NCBI GenBank assembly: GCA_944548615.1
Contig: OX155955.1
Coordinates: 6,271,062 to 6,335,061 of the forward strand
Source of the DNA: Micropterix aruncella
Taxonomy: Eukaryota; Arthropoda; Insecta; Lepidoptera; Micropterigidae
Reading direction: 5' to 3'
Length of the DNA stretch: 64,000 nt
The notes under the pieces are model-generated. The model was not told the origin of the DNA, searched no databases, and saw nothing but the letters and a program-made list of their open reading frames with translations. Both the position numbers and the translations under genes were made by a program. Every line of letters starts with the position of its first letter. Position 1 is the stretch's first letter. Shown here piece after piece: positions 43,275-53,085 of the stretch.

Positions 43275-43500
43275 AGTATACGCATTACATTAAAATAAAG
43301 GGGCTGTAAATAAAGTAATTTTGTAAAATTTATAAATTCCTCAATAGAGTAAAACGTATTTGTTGTAAAAAAATCCTTTAAAAGTTTTTGGAACGTTCTG
43401 AGGTTGCTATTGTCTTTTATGTTACATGGTAGGCGGTTAAAATAATAAGGCCCTGAGAATTGGGTACTTTGCCTAGCAGCGTTTAAAACCACGCATGGTA
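43275..43500 (-). pseudogene. LINE ORF2 C-terminal fragment
   Basis: The minus strand reads S-G-P-Y-Y-F-N-R-L-P-C-N-I-K, then F-Q-K-L-L-K-D-F-F and F-Y-S-I-E-E-F-I, the usual (Y-N-x-L-P-x-x-I-K ... F-K-x-x-L-K-x-F-L) C-terminus. 5'-truncated. Confidence 0.65.
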
Positions 43501-44644
43501 GAATGAAATTATTCTTGCATCTGGTATTTTTGTTATGTATATCTTTATTACGACTGGCCTTTTAAAATGCCACCTTTTCCTGGATTTCCCGGAAAACTTA
43601 CATTTTTTAACTAATTTTCCTAGTTATTAGGAGTCATTTAAAGAAACATATCCAAAAATCACGATGATCGGAGATGAGAAATACTTGTTTTAGTAACAAC
43701 TGGGTTAATATAAATGTCCCATTAATAGCTTGAGTATTATTCATTAATTTGTTGTTGATTTGATTAATTTTACATATTTATATTAAAATAGGTACCTACT
43801 TTGATCAATATAAATACATAGGTAAGTAGGCAATAGACTTTTTTGACTATTCAAATTGTTTCTTTAACATTAACAAAAATATAAAAAATTGACACAATAA
43901 TATATTATTTTGAAGTACCTAAATATTTACTGGAATAATGTCATGGCCCACACTAATTTTAGGGCATGTACTGGATGTTAAATTAGAGAAAAATTATCAT
44001 GTGTATTTATTTATTAAAATTAATAACGTGGACCTCAGAAGGTTTTGCAGTTTGCAGATTGCAGTTTAAAGTTTAGAAATATATAAAAAAAATGAAATTA
44101 GTATTAAAATTGCACCGGTTAATGTGATGAACACCCACTGGTTGTTTTATTATTTATTTTTTGGAATGGCGCCCTCTACCGTCAGAAAATATTAACTTCT
44201 CTGTCAAGTGCGCTGTGACTCAGAGGCCGTCCGCTAGATGGCGTTGCTCAGCAGTAATCTTCGGAAAATTCAAGGGTTGAGAGAACGGTTTTCCCGGGTG
44301 TAGGTTTTCATCCCCCCGCGTTCGAAATCAATAAAGAAACGCACTTCGGGACGGCAGGACGTGCGCTCTTTCCCCCTCACGTCAAAATGTGAAAATAGAC
44401 TCACGGGGGTTGCAAAAAGCATTTATTTGCTTTTTTTACTTTTTGTTAAATTTTCCGTCTCTTTCATTTTTGAGTTTAGCGCGCGCGTATGCACCTGCGT
44501 CATTGTTTACAGTGGAATACATTGTGTTTGTAATGCCGATTTGCGAGTGCCAGTGATTTGGAAAACCAAAATAGTTTTTCGCGCGTCGGGTGGGAAGCCG
44601 AGCCGTCTGTCACGTTTGTTTTTTTAAAAATAAAATCTGCAACA
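43501..44644. promoter_or_regulatory. Upstream and 5' UTR of the TULP4-like exon
   Basis: From about 44160 the sequence becomes less AT-rich (GCGCGCGCG near 44480). The 3' half of this interval is a plausible promoter and 5' UTR; no TATA box was singled out. No other gene is seen. Confidence 0.4.
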
Positions 44645-44740
44645 ATGCATCTACATTTTGAAAGAAACATTAACGCAAAATGCGACTGCTCTATACTGTC
44701 GCTGTCGTGGATGGGCAAGGTGCCAGATGAGATCCCTGAG
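44645..44740 (+). CDS. First coding exon of a TULP4/Tusp-like (tubby superfamily) gene
   Basis: ATG at 44645 in the context AACAATGC, 32 codons, ending exactly at GAG|GTAAGC (phase 0). The peptide contains C-D-C-S-I-L-S-L-S-W-M-G-K-V-P-D-E, which resembles the N-terminus of TULP4 (S-N-I-L-C-L-S-W-K-G-R-V-P in the human protein). TULP4/Tusp proteins have N-terminal WD repeats, a SOCS box and a C-terminal tubby domain, and act as putative ubiquitin-ligase adaptors. Identification rests on this one short exon and family memory; the W-L-A-T-G-N segment expected next was not found in the window, implying a first intron over 19 kb. Confidence 0.6.
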
Positions 44741-46636
44741 GTAAGCCAACTTTCATCAATGTCTTCACCTTGAAATTGTTTCGACTGTGACATTTGTTTA
44801 TGTAATGAAGTGAAGCGCGAGAAATATGCGAATTTTAAATGCTTTGTTGTCTAGCCAGGCCGTTGAACTTATTACGAAAAAAAAACAGGATAATATACTA
44901 TGAAACTATGCTTTTACAAGCTTTATATTAACTTGTAATGTTTGTATGTAAGTTGTCCGTTTCAAAATTAGTTAACCATTTTTCAACCACTTGCTGGTGT
45001 CCGGTTAAACTAAAATTTGGAATACCTACTTATGTAAGTTCGGGGACAATGCAATATTATCGTACCAGCGAGCTGATTTGATGATAGAGCCAGGGTGTAG
45101 ACTGTAGAGACTGGAACTCCCTGATGGCAAATGGTAAGACAATCGAATTTGGGCTAGTATGTTTTGTTGCCTTGAGTACTATCTTTAAAAGGTTTAATAC
45201 TTTATTTATTTCATTTTTGTACTCTTAGCCCCATTGTTATCAATGTTATAAGTAACTCGTAAAAATTAAACACCGAAATGCAGCTAATGCTCATTGTCCA
45301 CCTAACTAGGACTAAACTGTCCCGTATCTAGGCGGGCCAGAGTAAATAATTAAAATAAGTAATACAACTTACGTAACAATTAGCCTAATTAACATAAAAA
45401 CTTTTTGTTTTTATAATTAATTAATGTATTTAATTAGGATTGAATAATAGATAATAATAAATAAATAACACTATAATGCAAATCAAAATACTAAATTTGT
45501 AAGAATATTACATTGTAGGTAATACAATATGGCAAAACACAATACGTAAATACGATTTCAATACCTAAATAATAAATGCTATATGGTATAAAAATATTAA
45601 TAATTTGATAAAATATATAAATACAATTATAAAAGCAGGCTAAAAATATGAAATCATATAATAAAAATATAATATGATATACTATTAATATATGCATAAT
45701 AATTTATATAATAAATATACAATATTATTTTTAAATTGATTTACTTTAGTTGCTTACTTTTAGTTACTTTAATATAAATTAATTTATATTACACATGATG
45801 ACGAGGGTCTAAAGATGGAAACGGGAGATTGCCGCTGGAACTCCCTGCTGGAAAGCATAACTTATTTTTAAAAATCCCTTTTTACTTTGAAATGTATTTT
45901 ATTAGAACATTAGTAAAATACTTTGTACAATATAGGAAGCTTCTTTCGCTGAGCTAGTTCTCAACATTTCTCGTTTTTTTTTAGAAAAACGATGTATCTA
46001 GGCAGCTCTGAATGCTGGGTCTTGTGTGTTTTTAGGTAGGTAATTCACAATTACCAGATATTTGCAACACCATTAATAGACCCGGACATTCTAGCTCCTT
46101 TGGAAGCCCTCGCCTAGAAACTGAAGAGGGCTCCCTAATAATGTCCGGGGGTCCTCTACCGAAAGTTTTTGAAAATTACAGGCCTAAAAACCTCTAGGAG
46201 TATTTGAGTAAAGGCAAGACCTTTATCAAAAATTAGGCTTTACTATTGTAGTTTACTTACGTTTAATTATTTATTTCGTTCGTGGTAAATTACAGTATAT
46301 AACTAATTAAAATGTGCATAATGAAATCGGGACCGCACTAATACTTTTTATAATTTACACCATTTACACACAAAAATTGGATGATAAAAAAAACAAAATA
46401 TAAAATTTAAACCTTAATGAGAAACTACGCCTTTTGAACTAATCGATAAATAACCTGAGAGGGCTTTAAAAAAAAATAATAATAAAACAATTAAAATAAT
46501 AAAATAACAATAATAATAAAATATTATATATTTCTATGTAGGTATAACGGATTGGTATAAACTGTTATGTTGATTTGCTTATGAAATAAATAAATAAATA
46601 AAAAAAATAAAAAAAAATAACACAAAGGTTTCTTTA
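44741..46636. other. Probable intron 1 of the TULP4-like gene, first part
   Basis: AT-rich, no coding signal. Short AATAAT microsatellite runs near 46470-46600. Confidence 0.4.
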
Positions 46637-47154
46637 TCTATACTAATATTATAAAGAGGTAAAGTTTGTGAGGTTGTAGGAAGTAATCTATGGATCTACT
46701 GGACCGATTTTGAAAGTTCTTTTACCAATAGAAAGCCACATTATTGGTGAGTGTCATAGGCTATATATTAACCCGAAAAATGAAAAGACTTTTTCGTGGT
46801 AGTCGGATTTGCAAAGTAAGTCGGAGAAAAAACGGTCGAACGAAAACGCTTGGTAATGCCTACAAAAAGTCAGCGACAGCAATATGTCTAAATTTTATAT
46901 TAAGTCACAAAAAGTAGTTTTTTTTTATTAAAAAATAATTTAAATCGTTAGGTCATGTTTATTGGTCATATTATCAAAAATTATGAATTCATATCAAAAT
47001 AAGTAAATTTATCGTCTCAAGTGTGTAAAACAAAAGACTTTTCCATTTTACTGCATATAACTTCCCTTTTACTACATAAACGGTTAAAGAGATAAGACAC
47101 TCACAAAGAAGACACTCACAAGAAGACACTCACAAATAACGGCAATATAGTCAA

Positions 47155-47198
47155 GAATCAGAATCAGAATCAGAATCAGAATCAGAATCAGAATCAGA
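47155..47198 (-). repeat. (GAATCA)n tail of the LINE
   Basis: About seven hexamer units directly at the target duplication; microsatellite tails of this kind are known for CR1/jockey/I-type elements. Confidence 0.9.
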
Positions 47199-47348
47199 AA
47201 GGTCTTTATTATTTCTCATTTCTTAATTACAACAATGCTATTATAAGGCGCTAAATTGTCTTGATTTGTCCTTAGTGGATCTAACAAGTCATGTTATGTT
47301 TATCCTAATGTAAGCGTTAACATCATTTATTGTTAGTAGCTAGAAAAT

Positions 47349-50093
47349 CTACTGGGGATTACCAGGTGACAATCTCTTGCTGATTGGTTTTGCCCGTTCT
47401 CTTTTATTTACATAGGGGATGTCCCCTAGTCTGGTGTTAGGTAGTAAAACATTGTGTTGATTTTGTTTGACGTATGGGGTTCCCGGGTCCGTAAGGCCCT
47501 CAACATCCTCACCGCGTACCTTGTCTAACATATCGCGGTGTAGGTGCTGAACGCGCACTTGCCAGGGGTCCTCGTCGAGTATATCCATAAGGATATGTGT
47601 CGGGAGATCCCGGGGAAGGCCAGCCGCCGTTTTAAGTGCCATACGGTATTGGCGTTCTATCTTAGTGTAGTTGCTTGGGCTAACTCTAGGTGCGAGTTGC
47701 ACTATCCCATAGTCTAAGATCGGTAGCAGGCAGGTTTTTATGATCAGAAGTTTGACCTCAAGGTCTGTTTTGGCATACCATCCTATTATGGGAGAGAGCA
47801 TACCACGTACTTGTTTTGCTTTTTTCACTACTTGGTTTACGTGATCTTTCATACAGAGTGTTTTGTCCATGAGTACACCAAGGTAGCGCAAACACTTTTT
47901 GTAAGGTAACAATTGACCGCACTTCAGTTTCACTGTGGGCTTATATCGTCTTTTCTTTGTAAACATTATGCACTCGGTTTTTTCAATGTTGCAGCGTAGG
48001 CCCCATCGTTGGTAGTATTCTATGACATCATCGGCAGCCCAACCAGCACGCATTGTTGCAAAGTCTGGTATACTCGATGTGTTAATTATGCAAAGGTCGT
48101 CTGCATATTGGGACAGCTTGGTGCCAGCTGTGTTATTGGGTATGTCATGGACATACAAATTGAAGATTAGGGGTCCCAGAATGGAGCCTTGTGGGACTCC
48201 ATGTGGCACTGGTTTTATGGTTCCTCGAGTTGTGCGGAAGCGTCCTCTAGTGTGTCTGTTTGAGAGATAATTCTCTACCAGCTTTGTGTAGTTGCAGGCG
48301 ACACCTGCGATCTGCATCTTTTTTGTGAGGCCTCGGTGATTGATGGAGTCAAAAGCTTTGCTAAGATCAGTACTAATCATGGCGGCACTCTCATTGTTTT
48401 CTAGCGCATCAGTGATGATTTTAGCTGTGCGTAGTATTTGTGTGCCGGTGCCGCGTTTGTGTGTGAAGCCGTGCTGATGAGTTGGGATCATGTTGCTGAC
48501 TTGTGGCAATAGTCTCCAATACATTATTCTTTCGCAGATTTTCCCCATAATATTTAGTAAGGTGATAGGTCTATAAGATGAAGGGTCTTTGTAGTTTTTG
48601 CCGGCTTTGTGCAAGAAAATGCACTCGCCGATTTTCCATCTATCGGGGTAGTATCCGGTGGTCAATGTGTAATTGACTATCTTGCGGATGTGGTTCCATA
48701 GTGCTGGGCCAGCTAGTTTAATTGCACCGATACGAATATTGTCGGGTCCCGGAGCTTTGTGGTTTTTGAAAGAGTATATGGCGTCTTTGATTTCGTTGAA
48801 AGAAGCTTTCGCTAACGCTTGGTATGGTGTGGTAGTTTCTGTACATTGGTCATCCTGGTTTATTTCTGCTTCAGTGACGATGGCTTTATCTACTAGTTTA
48901 TCAATAGTGTCTTCCTCGCTGTTGCAGTTCGGTAATGTGGGAAGTCTTTGTGGTGGTTTTTTGAGTGATTTTTGTATTTTCCAAAGACTTGCTCTATTTT
49001 CTGTTTTATCGTGCATTGCCTTGAGCCAACCTTTCTCGCGATATTGTTGTAGTTCTTTAGACAAGTTGTGTTTGGCGTAGTTGTATTCTGTTCTTGTATA
49101 TGTAGAGCTGTGTTGATGTGCTAGTTTCTTCTTTTCGTCTCTAATTTTGATTAGACGTTGGATTTTTGGGGGTAGTAGTTCTCGTGCACGTACCTCTCTG
49201 AGCGGCGCGTATTGGTCTAACGCTTCTGTTATAATTCTTTCGGTGTCTTCAATGCAGGCCTCCATTTCTGCATGTGTCTTTATGGCTTTCTTTGGGTCTA
49301 TGTTGTTCTCGAAGAATAGACAATAGCTCTTTCGTAGTTCCTCATTTCCAAAGATGTCTTTCATATTGCGCCTTAGTGTGGGCTCAGTTTGACATGGGAG
49401 GTGGAGGTTGAGAAGCCATGGTACATGATCTGAGGCAGCTGACTGTAGTTGTCGCGCTCGGGAGTTTTGAGATGTTACGTGTCCTCCTGATGTGATAGCG
49501 ATGTCAAGTGTAGCATTACCGGCATGTAGTGGACGCGAAGGGAGTGAAGTATGGATCAATTCGCATGTCCCTCTGTCAACTAATTCTTCTACTAGTCTTC
49601 CGAGGCCTTCAGTCCTAGTATGACCGAGCAGTCTCATCTTAAGGTTAAGGTCTCCAATGACTACCGTGTTGGTTTCTCCTAAGATCTCTTCTAGTTGTTC
49701 ACCGGCGTTTTGGCGTCTCGAGTTGGGTGGAATATATACACCTTTAATTGTAATGTGGTCCCCGGTGTTAAAATCGGTACAGATTTTAACAGATACTCCT
49801 TCTATTTTCCTGTCCGCATCTTCTACGCATGGGCATATGTCTAGCTGGGTCCATCTGAGGCCTCTTTTTATATATATTGTTGTACCTAAGTGTGGCTGGA
49901 TGCTGTCGTGTATTTTATCATATCCTTGAATGTTGAATTTTTGCTTTTCAAAGTCGACTTTGCACTCGTTCAGTATTAAGAGTTGCGGATTGTGTTTAGC
50001 GAGGAGATTTTTGATTTCGCTAAATTTATTCCGAATTCCGCACACGTTCCAGTGTAGAATTTTTATATTTTGCAATTTGCGATGGTTAGCCAT
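47349..50093 (-). CDS. LINE ORF2: APE endonuclease and reverse transcriptase
   Basis: 914 residues from ATG 50093. The N-terminal apurinic-type endonuclease has I-L-H-W-N-V-C-G-I-R-N-K, L-I-L-N-E-C-K, V-V-I-G-D-L-N and S-D-H-V-P-W. RT: K-A-P-G-P-D-N-I, S-Y-R-P-I-T-L-L-N, I-S-T-D-L-S-K-A-F-D-S-I, G-V-P-Q-G-S-I-L-G-P and the catalytic Y-A-D-D-L. No RNase H is seen after RT. It cuts the target and reverse-transcribes the LINE RNA. The ATG overlaps the ORF1 stop (AATGGCTAA), which suggests coupled termination-reinitiation; the longer upstream open frame to 50129 would overlap ORF1 more. Confidence 0.95.
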   Translation of the reverse strand: MANHRKLQNIKILHWNVCGIRNKFSEIKNLLAKHNPQLLILNECKVDFEKQKFNIQGYDKIHDSIQPHLGTTIYIKRGLRWTQLDICPCVEDADRKIEGVSVKICTDFNTGDHITIKGVYIPPNSRRQNAGEQLEEILGETNTVVIGDLNLKMRLLGHTRTEGLGRLVEELVDRGTCELIHTSLPSRPLHAGNATLDIAITSGGHVTSQNSRARQLQSAASDHVPWLLNLHLPCQTEPTLRRNMKDIFGNEELRKSYCLFFENNIDPKKAIKTHAEMEACIEDTERIITEALDQYAPLREVRARELLPPKIQRLIKIRDEKKKLAHQHSSTYTRTEYNYAKHNLSKELQQYREKGWLKAMHDKTENRASLWKIQKSLKKPPQRLPTLPNCNSEEDTIDKLVDKAIVTEAEINQDDQCTETTTPYQALAKASFNEIKDAIYSFKNHKAPGPDNIRIGAIKLAGPALWNHIRKIVNYTLTTGYYPDRWKIGECIFLHKAGKNYKDPSSYRPITLLNIMGKICERIMYWRLLPQVSNMIPTHQHGFTHKRGTGTQILRTAKIITDALENNESAAMISTDLSKAFDSINHRGLTKKMQIAGVACNYTKLVENYLSNRHTRGRFRTTRGTIKPVPHGVPQGSILGPLIFNLYVHDIPNNTAGTKLSQYADDLCIINTSSIPDFATMRAGWAADDVIEYYQRWGLRCNIEKTECIMFTKKRRYKPTVKLKCGQLLPYKKCLRYLGVLMDKTLCMKDHVNQVVKKAKQVRGMLSPIIGWYAKTDLEVKLLIIKTCLLPILDYGIVQLAPRVSPSNYTKIERQYRMALKTAAGLPRDLPTHILMDILDEDPWQVRVQHLHRDMLDKVRGEDVEGLTDPGTPYVKQNQHNVLLPNTRLGDIPYVNKRERAKPISKRLSPGNPQ

Positions 50094-51987
50094 TGAGCCG
50101 ATCAAGTAATTTTTCGAGTAGTCTCTCAACTTTGTCTAATCTCATTTCTATATCCATGTTACCTTTTGTGGCTTGGGCAAAGGTAACTTCATTGGGTGTC
50201 TGTCGGATCACCGGAAGTTGACTCTGTTCTGCTTGAAAATGTGGTGATTTTTGTTTCTGTTTATTTTCGCGCTGTTTTGCGAAGCTTATTCTTCGCTGTT
50301 TCTGTCGCATGATCTCTTCTTTAAAGTGAAGACAGCGAGCTTGTCTGGCATTGTGACCAGGTTCTTTGCATTTGGAGCTTACTTCAATCGATTCTCCAGA
50401 GTCTGCTATCACGGTCGCAGTTTCACTTCTTTGTCTTCGATTGCAATGGGCTTGTACATGTCCAAATTCTAAGCAATTTTTACACTGGGTTACAGCTGTT
50501 GTTTTTACTTTGTAGCGTTCGATTTTAATTCTTTGGCTAAGTATGGTGTGGATATCGCGAATATCTCTCATGTTGGTTTCACCGTTAAAGATGAGGATAA
50601 CGGCAGCGTTTCGCAATGGGACTGCGCGTTCTGGTGAGAAACCATAACGTTCCTCCATGTCTGCTTTAATTTCGTCTTCCGTGAAGCCGGCCGTATAGCA
50701 ACCCTTCGCTACTACCTTCTTGGCAGGCCGTCGTTCCTCTTTGGTTCCATATGTGAAAAATTCACATGTGGTTATTGTTTTCAGCTCTTCGATAAGGCTC
50801 TGTCTGCTGGTCGTGTCTTTAGGTGTAAAGATAAATTTGCCCGAGCTACGATCACTTTTGAGTGTAGCTCTGTGTTTTTGAGCCAACTGTAGAGCTGTTT
50901 TGTAATTTTCCAAGTTGCTAGTCCAGTATTCGTTTGTTCATACGATAACTGGTTGACGTTTAATCTTTGTCTTAGGGCGAGGTTCTACGTTCTTACCGGA
51001 TTCGCTGTCAAAAGAGTTGCGCGTGCTGCCATCACTATTTGTCATCTTTTTTTGTCTTAACTCGATTGAGTGTTTGCTTTCGTGACCTGTAGCACTCGGT
51101 TTTTGTTGTTGCTGAAAGTTTGGTGTGCCGGTAGGTATGTCGAGATTTCCGGGCATAGCCGATTGGCTTCTGGTGTATTTGGCGTTGTGGTTTTCCGCCT
51201 TTTTCTTAATACTTGGCGCTAGGGTTGTGGGGCTTTGCGCCTTCCTCTTCTGGCTGCCGCGTGTGGTCACGCTGGCGTTATCGGTATCTTGTTCGATGTC
51301 CATGTCTTGTGTTGATTGTTCATCTTCATCTAGGATTGCGAAACTGTTGCTGGTTTGAATGGTTTCGGGAGTATTAGTTGACTTCCTTTCCCTTCCTTCA
51401 CGTTGTTTCACGCGTTGTTCATATGTTTTGGGATCAAGCAGTTTGTCAAATTTGTCTTGATTTTGACGAGTTTCCTCCCGTCTTATATTTTCTCTCTTTT
51501 GTTTAGTGATCCATTCTCCGGTCACACTAATTTTATTGTCTTTGTTGGTGCCATAATTTTGTATAGTAGCCCCGTGGACCCATATGTTGTTTAAGTTGCC
51601 GCATTCGCAGCGAACTATTTCGTTGTTGACGAAACGTGATTGGTCAATGACCCGCACGAAATTTTGTTGGTCACATTTCGGACATTGGGGTCCTCTCCCT
51701 CGGCATACTTTGGAGTCGGCCGTATAGTAAATATGTACCTCTGTAGCAGTTCCTACTTGCCCTTCTAGTTCTTTTCTTATAGTGGCGTTCAGAAATATTT
51801 TTACTGCGGTGTTTTTACCGCATTCTTTGCATTTATGTGTCTTAATTCTTGTTTGGTTCCCTAGCCACTCGAAGAACGATATATCTTTCTCTGCGATAGC
51901 TGTGCAGTTAAAACACTTGACGAGCGGTCCCCCATTAAGACCATACTCTAGCGTGGGTTTCACTTCGCACTTGAAGGAGTGTTCCAT
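50086..51987 (-). CDS. LINE ORF1 (nucleic-acid-binding), interrupted by one in-frame TGA
   Basis: ATG at 51987, TAA at 50086-50088, and a single TGA at 50938-50940 splitting it into 349 and about 283 codons in the same frame. The N-terminal part has several C-x2-C pairs (C-F-N-C, C-K-E-C, C-P-K-C, C-E-C) and a long polar region. The C-terminal part has a segment of the PRE_C2HC type (about V-A-K-G-C-Y-T onward), C2HC knuckles (C-K-N-C-L-E-F-G-H-V-Q-A-H-C, then C-K-E-P-G-H) and a terminal coiled coil (M-R-L-D-K-V-E-R-L-L-E-K-L-L). Such proteins package LINE RNA. The codon use on both sides of TGA is the same. Confidence 0.85.
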
Positions 51988-52245
51988 TATTCGAATGTTT
52001 TTATATTTTTATGAATGTTCTGTTGGGGTCGGGCGTTACGCCCGGCCCAGTGCTGAGTGGCTACGCGGCGCGTCCACTTGCTACACACTTATGGTCGCGC
52101 CACTTTTTCGACGTTGCGTTCGGCGCGATTGAATGGTTTACTAAGCTCGGAGCTCTGTAAACACGACCGCTCGGGACGGTTCCGAAAACGGCACTCGGCA
52201 ATATAGTCAAATTGGCATGCAAATACATACATACATATTCAGTAA

Positions 52246-52439
52246 AAATAACAAATACGGCTATTCAGTAAAATAGTATGTTTTAGTATATTTAATGATG
52301 ATCAATTTTCGTGTTTGCCTTAGTAAGAAATAGGCGATGGAAAATGACTGGAAAGCCTGTCGCTTAATTTGTCTACGTGAGCATTCCATCTTAGATTTTC
52401 GTCGTAGGTTTACATCTACATGTTAACGTGTTTGGGAGC
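52246..52439. other. No gene seen
   Basis: Short unassigned spacer between the Helitron remnant and the fold-back element. Confidence 0.3.
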
Positions 52440-53085
52440 TAATGAGCTCTGTTGCAGTTAGGCCTCTAAGACTTATACGTTTAGGGTCGGTCAAACTCAC
52501 GGGTCAACACCTATGCGGAGGCCTCCGCGAAGAAGTGCGAGCCCGGTTAGGACTCTGGCCTGCGGGCCAGTTTTCCCTAGGAGTCAACCTTTGGGCGTTC
52601 CTGAACGGTTTGCGCACCGTGTGGCCTCAGCCAATCGATTGTGCATTCTGACCGACAGCCGGGGGAGTCTGGAAACAGCACTGTCTCCTATAGAGCGGGG
52701 GTAGTTGTTAACCTTACGGCAACTTCTCTTGAAACGACCAATCGGCTACCCGATTTCGGGTGAACAGCCGGGCAAGGAATGACGTGGTCTGCGATAGATT
52801 CAGTAGACACCGTATCACCGTTGCGTAACGGAGAGGACCGCGCAAGCGACGGTCGGGAGACCGGAGTAATCCGGTTGCAACTGGAAGTAAGGGCGCGAGT
52901 GTCGACCCGCTTGGTGATTAACCTGGTTATCTCGCGCAAAGGCGTTGGCTTCTTACGGGCGAGTGGCGTAACTAGAAAGTGGATTGTTTTCGTTTCAAGT
53001 CTTCTACGCTCACCTCACGGGAGATAGATCGATCTAATATCGTTAAAACTTCCTGAGGTGACGGGTTCGCCCGTTGTAGTTGACA
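52440..53085. repeat. GC-rich fold-back family, second copy
   Basis: Shares the TCTCCTATAGAGCGGGGG segment, the CGATAGATTCAG segment, TTAAAACTTCCTGAGGTGAC and CGCCCGTTGTAGTTGAC with 56596-57475, in different order and orientation. It ends at 53085 like an arm of the fold-back. Confidence 0.75.

Larger units (their letters stand above)
47155..52195 (-). mobile_element. Full-length two-ORF non-LTR retrotransposon (jockey-like LINE)
   Basis: 5041 bp with a 15 bp target duplication CGGCAATATAGTCAA at 47140-47154 and 52196-52210. Minus-strand order: about 200 bp GC-rich 5' UTR (52195-51988), ORF1, ORF2, a 3' UTR of about 150 bp, and a (TGATTC)n tail of about seven units instead of poly(A). Essentially complete; the only visible defect is one TGA in ORF1. 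Confidence 0.95.
46637..52245 (+). mobile_element. Helitron copy 1, split by a LINE
   Basis: Starts TCTATACTAATATTATAAAG after an A (A|TC insertion site). It aligns with copy 2 (59813-60556) up to 47154 and resumes at 52211 until about 52245, where similarity stops before the 3' hairpin. Non-autonomous, no Rep/helicase. Confidence 0.8.

Noticed and set aside
45491..45697. 68-codon hydrophobic minus-strand ORF
   Set aside because: AT-rich sequence producing Ile/Tyr/Phe runs; no start context, splice sites or similarity.
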